The notes beneath the pieces were generated by a model. That model did no database searches and was not told the DNA's origin. It saw only the letters and a list, made by a program, of their open reading frames with translations. DNA of 64,000 bases, taken from NCBI GenBank assembly GCA_042095135.1, contig JBELBV010000003.1, positions 1-64,000 of the forward strand, read 5' to 3'. Position numbers and translations under genes: made by a program. How positions within the stretch are numbered: position 1 is the stretch's first letter; the number at the start of each line of letters is the position of its first letter. Origin of the DNA: UA16 sp042095135 (GTDB taxonomy: Bacteria; Bacteroidota; Bacteroidia; Flavobacteriales_D; Sanyastnellaceae). Shown here piece by piece: positions 8,613-16,811 of this stretch.

Positions 8613-9658
8613 TGAGCCCAACATCACCACGCGTATTAATCGTCGGTGACGGACTTGCCGGTTGCCTTATCGCTTGGGAACTGCACCTGCGGGGCTGCTC
8701 GTTTGCCGTATGGAGCGACGGCAGTCCAGCGGCATCTGATGTGGCGGCCGGGATGTCGAATCCCGTTTCTTTTAAACGTATTCTTCCCCAATGGAATGCC
8801 CGGGAGCAACAGGATGAGGCACGTGCCCGGTACCAATTGATTGGATCTCAGGTCGACGTGAAGCTCTGGCGTGACGTTCCCATTGTCCGGATTTTCCCCC
8901 ATGAGGAGTATGCCGAATGTTGGGTGGAACGCGCCGCCGGCGGGCATGGGGTTTCTCCGTTCATCGAAGTGCTGGATGCAGGGAAGTTGCACGAGAGCAT
9001 AGAAGCGCCCTACGGAGCGGGGTTGGTTCCCGATGCGGGTTGGGTCAACGTTGTAGCCTTGACGGAAGCGAGCCGAGCGAAATGGCAGGGGATGGGCCGT
9101 TGGGAGCGGCGAACTTGGAACATGGCGGACGGATGCCCAGAAGGATTCGACGCCGTCATGGATTGCAGAGGAACCGGTGCCGTGGAAGATTTGGCGGCCT
9201 TCGGATTGGAATTGAGGCGAAACCACGGCGAAGTGCTTCGCGTCAGGCCTTCAGGACCTTGGGGCGACCGCATTGTCAACAACGTCACCTGGGCGTTGCC
9301 TCTCGGCGATGGGACGTACCGAATTGGCTCGACCTACCGCTGGGACATTCACGAACCCGTGTGCTTGGATGAATCGCCCGCCGCTCTGATGCAAGGGGCT
9401 GCGAATGCCCGAACCGCCTCACAGGAAATGGAGTGCCTGGAGCACCGGGCGGGGCTTCGGCCGAGCTGCTTTGATCGCCGACCCATCCTCGGAGTGGTGT
9501 CCAAGGCCCATCCATATTACCACACCTGTGTGGGGTGGGGCACCCGGGGCGTAACCATTGGGCCGACCGTTGCTCGCTGGACAGTCGAGGCGTTGCTGGG
9601 GGAACGTGAAGCCGTGCCCGATGAGGTGCATCCCAAAAGATTCCTTACTTTCACATAA
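8612..9658 (+). CDS. FAD-dependent oxidoreductase (DAO family)
   Basis: A 348-residue protein with an N-terminal FAD-binding Rossmann motif (VGDGLAGCLIAWEL, GxGxxG) and the glycine-rich C-terminal segment RGVTIGPTVA seen in D-amino-acid-oxidase-fold enzymes. No signal peptide is present, so it should be cytoplasmic. It is translationally coupled to kbl, which hints at an amine or amino-acid substrate linked to threonine/glycine metabolism, though this is only context. Specific assignment (glycine, sarcosine or D-amino-acid oxidase) cannot be made. Its 3' end overlaps the first palindrome of the regulator gene that follows. Confidence 0.82.
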   Translation: MSPTSPRVLIVGDGLAGCLIAWELHLRGCSFAVWSDGSPAASDVAAGMSNPVSFKRILPQWNAREQQDEARARYQLIGSQVDVKLWRDVPIVRIFPHEEYAECWVERAAGGHGVSPFIEVLDAGKLHESIEAPYGAGLVPDAGWVNVVALTEASRAKWQGMGRWERRTWNMADGCPEGFDAVMDCRGTGAVEDLAAFGLELRRNHGEVLRVRPSGPWGDRIVNNVTWALPLGDGTYRIGSTYRWDIHEPVCLDESPAALMQGAANARTASQEMECLEHRAGLRPSCFDRRPILGVVSKAHPYYHTCVGWGTRGVTIGPTVARWTVEALLGEREAVPDEVHPKRFLTFT

Positions 9659-9668
9659 AATTGAAAGT
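9647..9668. promoter_or_regulatory. Palindrome abutting the GbsR-like gene, candidate operator
   Basis: A perfect inverted repeat, ACTTTCA-N8-TGAAAGT, spans the stop codon of the oxidoreductase gene and ends exactly one base before the TTG proposed as the regulator's start. Size and symmetry suit a dimeric winged-helix repressor, so autoregulation is plausible. Not tested. Confidence 0.4.
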
Positions 9669-10202
9669 TTGTCAAGAACAAAGAAAGAAAACACAAAAAC
9701 CCAATGGGAAATTGAGTTTTCGAAGCGTTGGGTAGCCGTTGGTACGCACTGGGGTGTGCCCAAAACGACCCTTGCGGTGCACGGCTGGCTCATGGCCCAG
9801 GCCCGACCGGTGACCACGGATGAGGCAATGAAGGCACTTGAACTGAGCCGCGGCGGCGCCCACAATGCGCTTCAATCCCTAGTGGACTGGAAATTGGCGC
9901 ATTCATTCAAACCCCTCGGCGCAAGGCAAGTCCAGTACACTGCTGAAGATGATCCGTTCGCCATGCTCATGGCCGTCATCCACAAGCGCCGACAGCAAGA
10001 GCTTGTGCCGTTGGCTGAATTGGATGCGTGGAATGCGGAGATGAAAGCCGAGCTGGCGGCTGATGGTCGCGAAGATTTCCACGCCCGCTTGGGGGGCATT
10101 GTGCACAGGGCACGCCAGTTGGATACGCTACTGGTGCGAACGGCGAGGGAAGATGAGGGGTGGTGGTGGCGCTGGGTTTTGGGGCCATTGCGAACAAAAT
10201 GA
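9669..10202 (+). CDS. GbsR/MarR-like winged-helix transcriptional regulator
   Basis: A predicted DNA-binding regulator of 177 residues. An N-terminal helix (EFSKRWVAVG) leads into a winged helix-turn-helix at about 25-90, with TTDEAMKALELSRGGAHNALQSLVDW as recognition region, and a charged helical C-terminal half suited to dimerisation. This is the GbsR family pattern common in Bacteroidota. The start is uncertain: TTG at 9669 gives an N terminus of family-like length, while an ATG at 9621 would overlap the upstream gene by 38 bases. Perfect palindromes lie just before its start and across its stop. The ferritin gene follows after 52 bases, so iron storage is a candidate target. Confidence 0.8.
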   Translation: MSRTKKENTKTQWEIEFSKRWVAVGTHWGVPKTTLAVHGWLMAQARPVTTDEAMKALELSRGGAHNALQSLVDWKLAHSFKPLGARQVQYTAEDDPFAMLMAVIHKRRQQELVPLAELDAWNAEMKAELAADGREDFHARLGGIVHRARQLDTLLVRTAREDEGWWWRWVLGPLRTK

Positions 10203-10215
10203 AATTGCTTCATTT
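10197..10215. promoter_or_regulatory. Palindrome between the GbsR-like gene and ferritin, candidate operator
   Basis: AAATGAA-N5-TTCATTT is a perfect inverted repeat across the regulator's stop codon. It lies about 40 bases before the ferritin start and 17 bases upstream of a TAnnTTCG box (TACCTTCG, 10232-10239). It could bind the adjacent regulator or an iron-responsive repressor; the sequence alone does not decide. Confidence 0.4.
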
Positions 10216-10254
10216 CCTCTTTGTGGATGCTTACCTTCGGGAAAAACGCCGGTC

Positions 10255-10749
10255 ATGTTGGACGAGAAAATAGAACAAGCACTCAATGCCCAAATCACTC
10301 TGGAAGGTCAGAGCAGCCACGCTTACTTGGCCATGGCAGTTTGGGCCGAGACCAGTGGATTCGACGGTACAGCGGCATTTCTTTACACCCACGCGGAAGA
10401 AGAGCGGCAGCACATGCTCAAGTTGATGCGGTTCGTGAACGAGCGAGGAGGAACGGCTTTGGTTCCCGCCCTGAGCGTCACGCAAACCACCTTCACTGGA
10501 CTGGAACAGATTTTTGAATTGATCCTTGAGCACGAGACCCGGGTGACGGCCAGCATCAACGATGTAGTGGATACGTGTTTGAGCTTGAAAGATTACACCA
10601 CACACAATTTCATGCAGTGGTATGTGGCGGAGCAAATTGAAGAAGAGGGCCTCGCCCGTAAACTGCTCGACAAATTGGCTTTGGCCGGCGGAGACAAAGG
10701 GGCGCTGTACCTCTTTGACCGCGACATCAATACCTTGGACAAGGCCTAA
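10255..10749 (+). CDS. ftnA: Ferritin (bacterial non-haem type)
   Basis: A 164-residue four-helix-bundle ferritin that oxidises Fe(II) and stores it as mineral in a 24-mer cage. Ferroxidase ligands are visible: Glu in LEGQSSHAYL, the EExxH pattern in HAEEERQHMLK, Glu in ILEHETR, and Glu/Gln in WYVAEQIEEE. No haem-ligand Met typical of bacterioferritin was identified. The ATG at 10255 gives the normal length. A -7-like TACCTTCG box and a palindrome lie upstream, so transcription is probably controlled separately from the preceding regulator gene. Confidence 0.95.
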   Translation: MLDEKIEQALNAQITLEGQSSHAYLAMAVWAETSGFDGTAAFLYTHAEEERQHMLKLMRFVNERGGTALVPALSVTQTTFTGLEQIFELILEHETRVTASINDVVDTCLSLKDYTTHNFMQWYVAEQIEEEGLARKLLDKLALAGGDKGALYLFDRDINTLDKA

Positions 10750-10758
10750 TCCTTGAAC

Positions 10759-11349
10759 ATGCTCTCCTGGCACTCCATCCCCTTCACCCCCCTGTTCCGC
10801 TGGAATGCACGCGGCCTTCGTTGTGCTTTTCTGGCTGTGGCGTGGGGGATTTGTGGGTTGGCATTGGGCCAAGGATCGAGCAGTTCGCTCGACGAAACCG
10901 ACACACGAGCGGTGACCAAAGCCAATTTTTTGTTTCATTTCGCAGCCTCCAACGAGTGGCCGGCTTCGGTAAAGGAGGGCGAATTTCACTTGAGCATTGT
11001 TGGGAATGAGCGGTTGCACGACGAGTTGGTGGACAAGTATGCCATGAAAATGATTGGTTCCCAGCCCTTGCGGGTGCATGGCTACGCGCGTCCCGAGGAT
11101 TTGCCTTTGGATGGTTTTCATCACCTCGTGTACTGTGATGTTGGGGGGGCTGAACTCAACCGGATAGCCGCTGCTCTGGAGGCCACACCGACGGTGCTGG
11201 TTTCGGACTCGCCGGATGGTTTGGAGCAAGGAGCGGTCATCAATTTTGTCGCCAGCGGCAACCGCATACGGTACGAGATCAATGCGGCTGATGCAGTAAA
11301 GAAGGGGGTGCTGATTGGAAATAAAATCATGTCTTGGGCCGTAAAATGA
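10759..11349 (+). CDS. YfiR-like periplasmic protein (DUF4154)
   Basis: A 196-residue secreted protein. A basic N terminus and hydrophobic stretch (FLAVAWGICGLALGQG) form a signal peptide, followed by a YfiR/DUF4154 domain: KANFLFHFAASNEWP, then HLSIVGNERL, and the C-terminal AINFVASGNRIRYEIN segment. In Pseudomonas, YfiR is a periplasmic inhibitor of the diguanylate cyclase YfiN. No cyclase gene is present here. Instead the gene overlaps the next one (ATGA) and is two genes from a HAMP-phosphatase with a periplasmic region, so it may act as that protein's sensor or inhibitor. A TTG at 10753 is an alternative start. Confidence 0.8.
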   Translation: MLSWHSIPFTPLFRWNARGLRCAFLAVAWGICGLALGQGSSSSLDETDTRAVTKANFLFHFAASNEWPASVKEGEFHLSIVGNERLHDELVDKYAMKMIGSQPLRVHGYARPEDLPLDGFHHLVYCDVGGAELNRIAAALEATPTVLVSDSPDGLEQGAVINFVASGNRIRYEINAADAVKKGVLIGNKIMSWAVK

Positions 11350-12281
11350 AAACCATGCGTATGCCATCGTTCCACCGAATTTCATTTGCCCTCCTGATTG
11401 GGTTCCTTGTGCTCGGCTCATGGACGGCAGCCGCCCAGAATTCCCTCGAACGGGCAGAGGCCTTTGTTCGATCTGGAAATTGGGATGCCGCGCATGCGGC
11501 GCTGGCCCCGGAGATGGACCGCGCGCCATATGCCGCGGATGCTCGCGCTTGGTTTGTCTTGGGCTTCATTCAAAAAGAGCAGTTCAAGGCGAGCGGTGCT
11601 TCGGGGTTGGATGCAGATGATAGGAACCGTGCGGTGGCAAGCCTTCAACGCGCGCTGGCGATGGGGGCGTTACCCGCTCGCGACCATCAAACCGCCCGAG
11701 ACGCCCTTGACTTTTTAGGGCGCTCGTATTTCCGGGAGGCCATCGAACGCGTGGAAGGATTCACCCTCGGCGCGGAGCCCGATATTTTGGGGCTGATGGG
11801 CCGGTATGAGGCAGTGTTGCAGGCGTTGGACCCGGCCTACAATGTGACCGAACAGCGGGCGGATTTGCACCGGTACCTCGGTCAAGCGCATGCGCAGCTC
11901 CTCGAAACGGAGCGCTATGCAGGCACCGCGGAAGAACAAATCCTCTTCGACGGTGCTATCACACACTACGAGACGTCGCTCAACTTTGCCCCAGCGCATT
12001 ACCCTACGCTTTACAACCTCGCTATCACCCTTTACAACCACGGTGTGCGGCAACTCAAACGCATCAATCACGAAACGTCCATGTTTGAACTCATGGAAAT
12101 TCAAGACGTGTGCGTGGGACTGTTCGAGCAGGCACTGGTTCCCATGGAGCAGGCGCACCAACAGCGGCCCGGCCGCCTCGAAACTCTTAAGGGCCTCATG
12201 ACCGTGCACTATGCCCTCTCACAACCGGAGGCATCGGACGCGTACAAACGCAAGATTGAAGCGGTTCTGCAGAAAAAGTAA
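11346..12281 (+). CDS. Exported TPR-repeat protein
   Basis: A 311-residue protein with a signal peptide (about residues 1-29, ending SWTAAAQ) and helical repeat content. The clearest TPR-like units are at the start (AEAFVRSGNWDAAHAALAPEM) and near ITHYETSLNFAPAHYPTLYNLAITLYNHG. It is likely periplasmic or outer-membrane-associated and probably mediates protein contacts. Its start overlaps the stop of the YfiR-like gene by four bases, and the phosphatase gene begins 40 bases downstream, so the three are probably one unit. No enzymatic motif was seen. Confidence 0.75.
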   Translation: MKTMRMPSFHRISFALLIGFLVLGSWTAAAQNSLERAEAFVRSGNWDAAHAALAPEMDRAPYAADARAWFVLGFIQKEQFKASGASGLDADDRNRAVASLQRALAMGALPARDHQTARDALDFLGRSYFREAIERVEGFTLGAEPDILGLMGRYEAVLQALDPAYNVTEQRADLHRYLGQAHAQLLETERYAGTAEEQILFDGAITHYETSLNFAPAHYPTLYNLAITLYNHGVRQLKRINHETSMFELMEIQDVCVGLFEQALVPMEQAHQQRPGRLETLKGLMTVHYALSQPEASDAYKRKIEAVLQKK

Positions 12282-12321
12282 GCTACGCGAAAAGCTGCCC
12301 TTCCCGCGTTAAATTGCCGAC

Positions 12322-14124
12322 ATGATTCACACGTCGGCTCCCAGGAAACTCCAATGGGGCATCGGATGGCGCATATCCGTTGGCTTTGGTGTATTTGGTT
12401 TGGCCGTTGGCGCGTTGTTCCTGATGACCCGGAGCACGTTGGAAGAAAGTCAACAACTCAGCCGCCACATCGACGGGGTGTTGACTCCGAGCATTCAGCA
12501 ATTGGAGGCTTTGGACCGCTCGGTGAGCGAAACGCGCATCTTGATTCGGCACTGGCTGTCTGTTCAGTCTGGACCGCGGGATCCAGAGAAGGTCCAATTG
12601 CAGCGGCTGATGGACGAGGACATTCCGCAGCAGGTTCAGGGATTGTTGCCCCTCGTCGCTAATTGGTCCGACCCCGCGCTTCAAGCCCAGTTCGATTCGC
12701 TGAGGCGGGACATTGAACACCTCTTCCTCGTTTACCGCGAAGTCATGCGGTTGCTACCGACGTTCCAGGCGTACGATGATCCCATTGCCCTAATGGATGC
12801 GGAATATTACGCATTGGATGGTTCGAGCATCCCGGCGTTTACCGAATCGATCCGCCGCCACATGGACGCCATGTCCGAGGCCCAAACGACCGCACTCCGG
12901 GCGTCGACAGCACAGATGGATGCTCTGGGCACCCAGTTGCAGCTCTATGCTGGGAACGTTGCGTTGGGGATTTTGATCCTCGGGTTGCTCATTGCGTGGT
13001 GGGTGACGCGGTCCATCGTTCGGCCCATTGGGGAACTCAAGCGGGCCCTGATTTACATGGGGCGAGGCGCTCCGTTGGAGCAAAAGGTGGAAGCGACAGG
13101 CGATGAAATCGGCGAAATGGCCGTGGCCGTCAACCGGCTAGCAGACGGCTTGAGCCGCACTCGGGAATTCAGTTTGCAAGTGGGTCAGGGCCAATTCGAA
13201 GCGGAATACACACCACTCAGTGAAGACGACGCGCTGGGCCAGGCCATCTTGAAAATGCGCGATGACCTCGCCAACAACGAACGCGAGATGGAAGCAAAAG
13301 TCGACCAGCGCACGGCGGAAGTGCAGGAACAAAAGGCCGTGGTTGAATCCCTGTACGGTGACTTGCGCGATAGCATCGACTATGCCAAGCGCATCCAGCA
13401 AGCTATTTTGCCTTCAGAGAAAGACCGAGCGAAAGTATTTGATTCCACCGCCGTCTTTTACCAACCCCGTGACGGGGTGTCCGGGGATTTTTATTGGTTC
13501 CATTCTGTGGGGCGTGTCCGTATGTTCTCCGCCATCGATTGCACAGGCCACGGCGTGCCAGGAGCGTTTATGAGTTTAATTGGGCATCATGCGTTGGAGC
13601 GCATCACCAAGGTATACACGCAACCGGACCGCGTGCTGGAACAACTAAATCGATCGGCGTGCGCGTTGCTGCGTCCGGGAGGTTTTGGGGAGGAAAGCAG
13701 TCAGGCTGGAGCCGTAAACGACGGCATGGACCTCGCTTTTGTGAGCATTGATATGGAGCGCATGGAATTGCAGTACAGCGGCGCCAACTGCCCCCTCTAT
13801 CTGGTGCGCAAAGGCATGCTGCAGGAACTCAAGCCCGACAAGATGGCCATTGCCTCGTTTGAGCCAGGAACCCGTCAGTACCAAATGCAGACGATTCCGC
13901 TGGTGAGCGGTGATGTCATTTTTGCTGCTACCGATGGTTTTCCCGACCAGTTTGGCGGGCCCAAAGGCAAGAAATTCATGCGGAAGCGATTCCGGGAATT
14001 GCTGGTTCACGTGGCGACGCTCGAAAGCCACGAAATGGAGGCCGCGCTGGCCCAAGCCTTTCACGACTGGAAAGGCGACGAAGAGCAGGTTGACGACGTC
14101 TTGGTCGTCGGCGTTCGGGCTTGA
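12322..14124 (+). CDS. Membrane-bound HAMP-SpoIIE/PP2C-type protein phosphatase
   Basis: A 600-residue sensor-phosphatase. A first membrane helix at about 18-36, a helical periplasmic region at about 40-208 and a second helix at about 211-229 lead into a HAMP domain (about 229-282) and a charged coiled coil (about 300-370). A PP2C/SpoIIE domain ends the protein (about 375-600) with metal-binding motifs VSGDFYW, Asp406 in AIDCTGHGVPGAF, NDGMDLAFV, ATDGFPDQFG and EQVDDVLVV. Such proteins dephosphorylate Ser/Thr on anti-sigma-factor antagonists or similar targets; no antagonist or kinase gene is nearby. The YfiR-like and TPR genes upstream suggest a periplasmic input. Confidence 0.9.
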   Translation: MIHTSAPRKLQWGIGWRISVGFGVFGLAVGALFLMTRSTLEESQQLSRHIDGVLTPSIQQLEALDRSVSETRILIRHWLSVQSGPRDPEKVQLQRLMDEDIPQQVQGLLPLVANWSDPALQAQFDSLRRDIEHLFLVYREVMRLLPTFQAYDDPIALMDAEYYALDGSSIPAFTESIRRHMDAMSEAQTTALRASTAQMDALGTQLQLYAGNVALGILILGLLIAWWVTRSIVRPIGELKRALIYMGRGAPLEQKVEATGDEIGEMAVAVNRLADGLSRTREFSLQVGQGQFEAEYTPLSEDDALGQAILKMRDDLANNEREMEAKVDQRTAEVQEQKAVVESLYGDLRDSIDYAKRIQQAILPSEKDRAKVFDSTAVFYQPRDGVSGDFYWFHSVGRVRMFSAIDCTGHGVPGAFMSLIGHHALERITKVYTQPDRVLEQLNRSACALLRPGGFGEESSQAGAVNDGMDLAFVSIDMERMELQYSGANCPLYLVRKGMLQELKPDKMAIASFEPGTRQYQMQTIPLVSGDVIFAATDGFPDQFGGPKGKKFMRKRFRELLVHVATLESHEMEAALAQAFHDWKGDEEQVDDVLVVGVRA

Positions 14125-14128
14125 CCCC

Positions 14129-14962
14129 TTACTGTGCGAAGACGGAACCGCGGATCACGCGGGTCTCAATCGGATTGATGATGAGCACGGGCAGCTGCGC
14201 TTCGTTGGTGATGATCTGCTGCTCGTAAGTCTGCCCAAGGATGCCCATGAGACTCTTCTCGTGTAGGTTCATGATGCTGATCAAATCCGCTTCAATGGAG
14301 GCGGCGTAACGCACCACGTCTTTGACAAAAGAGCCGGAGCTGTGCTCGGAGATTTTGACGGTGTATCCAATGCTGCGTTCTGCGAAGTATTCCTTGGCAA
14401 ATTCGATGTTGCGCTTGAGCTGGTTTTGCAAGAACTCGTCTGATTCCGCTGGGCTGATGATATGCACGCGACCGCTGAAATACTTGGCCATTTCGGCGAC
14501 CGTGGACAGCTTTTGCTTGGTGTCTTGGTGCAGGTCCAACGGGACGACGATGTCATCGTACCCGGAATCTTTGATGCCTCGTTCCTGGGTGATAATGAAC
14601 GGCGTGGAGCAGTTGGTGACAATGCGCAAGGCCCGACCGCCAGTTAAGAACTGCATGCCTTTGAGCCCGTGGGTTCCCATGATGACGAGGTTGGCGTCTT
14701 GTTCTACAGCGACGTCATCGATGTCTTCGAATATAGATCCGATGCGGACGGCTGTACGCACCGTGTGAGGGTACTCTGCAGCGGCCTTTTCCTTCCAGGC
14801 TTCCATGCGCAAACGGGCATCCGTCATCTCCTTCTTTGAGCCGATGATGTGGAGCAACATGATTTCACTTTCAAACGCCTTTCCAACAACAATAGCGTGT
14901 TCGAGGGCGATGTCACTCACTGGAGTGAAGTCCATGGGGACAAGGATGCGGTGTTGTGCCAT
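14129..14962 (-). CDS. Universal stress protein with two UspA domains
   Basis: A cytoplasmic 277-residue protein with two tandem Usp domains, roughly 1-137 and 140-277. The first carries the ATP-binding pattern GTHGLKGMQFLTGGRA followed by a Ser/Thr segment (NCSTPFI), so it is likely a nucleotide-binding Usp. The second has lost a clear copy of that loop (NLHEKSLMGILGQTYEQQ). Such proteins help survival under starvation or oxidative stress by mechanisms that vary. It converges on the phosphatase gene with only four bases between stops and is divergent from the ClC gene. A TACCTTCG box on the minus strand at 14985-14992 is a possible promoter. Confidence 0.9.
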   Translation of the reverse strand: MAQHRILVPMDFTPVSDIALEHAIVVGKAFESEIMLLHIIGSKKEMTDARLRMEAWKEKAAAEYPHTVRTAVRIGSIFEDIDDVAVEQDANLVIMGTHGLKGMQFLTGGRALRIVTNCSTPFIITQERGIKDSGYDDIVVPLDLHQDTKQKLSTVAEMAKYFSGRVHIISPAESDEFLQNQLKRNIEFAKEYFAERSIGYTVKISEHSSGSFVKDVVRYAASIEADLISIMNLHEKSLMGILGQTYEQQIITNEAQLPVLIINPIETRVIRGSVFAQ

Positions 14963-15026
14963 GCGGTGTTGATCAATTTCTCAACGAAGGTAGTTCTTTA
15001 CCGATGATTCTAATGAAATTTGTCGC

Positions 15027-16808
15027 ATGGGGAGGCGCCTAAGAAAGTGGATTTTGAATGCAGTGAATTCGGATTGGAAATCCTCTGATCGGGCCCTGTT
15101 AGGTTGGGCGGTGCTGACCGGATTGGCCGCTGGATTGTTTGCCGTATTGCTAAAGCGTGTGGTGGGCGGACTGCACGATGGCATGTCGGGTTTTGCGGAA
15201 TGGTCGGCCTGGAGTTGGTGGCTGGGCATCGGACCCTTGATCGGACTGTTGGCTACGCGATGGGTGGTGAGAAACTGGTTGCGTGGGGAACACCCGGGTC
15301 CCGGTGTGCCCAGCATCCTTCACGCCTTGTCTCAGCGCCACGGCCGCATCAAACGCACGTGGATGTTCGCTCCGTTGATTACGAGCTCTCTTTCGGTAGG
15401 ACTCGGGGGATCGGGTGGTTTGGAGGGCCCTTCATTGCAGTCGGCCGCCGCCATTGGCTCCGAGATTGGCAGGCAGACAAAACGCACCTTCAACCGCCGC
15501 TTGTTGTTGATTGGCTGCGCGGCATCGGCTTCGCTGGCTGCCCTCTTTAAAGCGCCGGTCGCTGCCATCATTTTCGCGGTTGAAGTCATCATGATTGACC
15601 TCACGGCGTCCTCATTGGTTCCGCTGTTGCTCGCCTCATTGACGGCGCTCATTACGGCGACGGCGCTGATGGGGGACGGCAATATTCTGACCCCGCCGGA
15701 CTTGGACTCATTCCGCATGGCCAATTTACCGCTCTACGTGCTGTTGGGAACGTTGTGCGGTGCCGGGTCGGTGGTCTTTTCACGCCTGTACCTCGGGGCG
15801 AGTGCTGCAGTGAACTGGCTCCCTTCCAGTCGACTGCGGATCTGGGTGGGAGGCGCCGTCATTGGAGGGTCCATTTTGCTTTTTCCTTCGCTGTATGGGG
15901 AAGGTTATGAAGTTGTCAATGCTTTGTTCAAAGGGCATGCGGAGATGCTCGCGTCGGACATGTCGATGCGACGCATTGATCCGCAAGGTTGGGCCTTGGT
16001 TGGTTTTTTGATGCTCGCGTGGGCGCTCAAACCCATCCTCACCGGGGTGACGTTGAGCGCGGGGGGCGTTGCCGGAGTTTTCGCGCCTGCGATTTTTTGT
16101 GGGGGGTTACTCGGGTACCAATTTGCTATAGTTTCTGGATGGATGGGCCCCATGTGGTCCATGCCCGTTGGCAATGCAGTACTCGCTGGAATTGCAGGGT
16201 TGTTGGCCGGGGTACTGCACGCGCCATTGACGGCGATCTTACTGGCTGCCGAGGTCAGCGGTGGTTATGCCTTGTTTGTGCCGGTTATGTTGACCTCAGG
16301 GATCAGTTTTCAGCTGTCGAAATGGTGGATGCGCAACAGCGTCTACACCCGAGAGTTGGCTGAGCGCGGGGAGCTCTTGACACACGACAAGGACCAGTCA
16401 GTTCTTACGCTGATGAAATTGGACGAGATGGTCGTGTCCGATTTTGAAGTATTGAATCCTCATTGGACGTTGGGCCAATTGATTCCGATCATTGAGCGAA
16501 GCTCACGCAACTTGTTTCCGGTGCTGGATCGCCACCGTCATCTGCTCGGAGTGGTGGACTTGCAAGACGTGCGTGAGGTGATGTTTGACCAGGCTTTGTA
16601 CAGCAAACTCAAGGTGCATGAGCTAATGGTTTTGCCGGAAGCAACGGTGGAAGTCACTGACAAAATGGAACACGTCATGCGTGCTTTTGAACGCACAAAC
16701 GCGGTATTTCTTCCCGTCGTGGACCAAGAACGGTACATCGGATTTGTGGCGCAGACAACCTTGTTCGATGCCTACCGCAAGTGGCTCAAGGACACGAGTA
16801 TTCAATAG
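15027..16808 (+). CDS. ClC-family chloride channel/transporter with C-terminal CBS pair
   Basis: A 593-residue inner-membrane protein moving chloride or related anions, as channel or Cl-/H+ antiporter. The membrane domain covers about 25-430, with the anion-path motif GSGGLEGPSLQ (the gating Glu retained) and GVFAP. The first canonical loop, usually GSGIP or GHGVP, reads GPGVPS, with Pro in place of Ser/His. Two CBS motifs occupy about 450-593 and probably bind adenosine nucleotides. Neighbours give no functional link: a divergent stress protein upstream, a convergent hydrolase downstream. Confidence 0.93.
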   Translation: MGRRLRKWILNAVNSDWKSSDRALLGWAVLTGLAAGLFAVLLKRVVGGLHDGMSGFAEWSAWSWWLGIGPLIGLLATRWVVRNWLRGEHPGPGVPSILHALSQRHGRIKRTWMFAPLITSSLSVGLGGSGGLEGPSLQSAAAIGSEIGRQTKRTFNRRLLLIGCAASASLAALFKAPVAAIIFAVEVIMIDLTASSLVPLLLASLTALITATALMGDGNILTPPDLDSFRMANLPLYVLLGTLCGAGSVVFSRLYLGASAAVNWLPSSRLRIWVGGAVIGGSILLFPSLYGEGYEVVNALFKGHAEMLASDMSMRRIDPQGWALVGFLMLAWALKPILTGVTLSAGGVAGVFAPAIFCGGLLGYQFAIVSGWMGPMWSMPVGNAVLAGIAGLLAGVLHAPLTAILLAAEVSGGYALFVPVMLTSGISFQLSKWWMRNSVYTRELAERGELLTHDKDQSVLTLMKLDEMVVSDFEVLNPHWTLGQLIPIIERSSRNLFPVLDRHRHLLGVVDLQDVREVMFDQALYSKLKVHELMVLPEATVEVTDKMEHVMRAFERTNAVFLPVVDQERYIGFVAQTTLFDAYRKWLKDTSIQ

Positions 16809-16811
16809 GCA

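Noticed and set aside
10231..11529. Minus-strand open frame of 432 codons across ferritin and the YfiR-like gene
   Set aside because: Runs antisense through two clear genes and an intergenic region; no family similarity.
10753..14124. A YfiBNR cyclic-di-GMP system
   Set aside because: A YfiR-like protein is present, but there is no GGDEF cyclase or OmpA-like YfiB; the membrane partner has a phosphatase domain.
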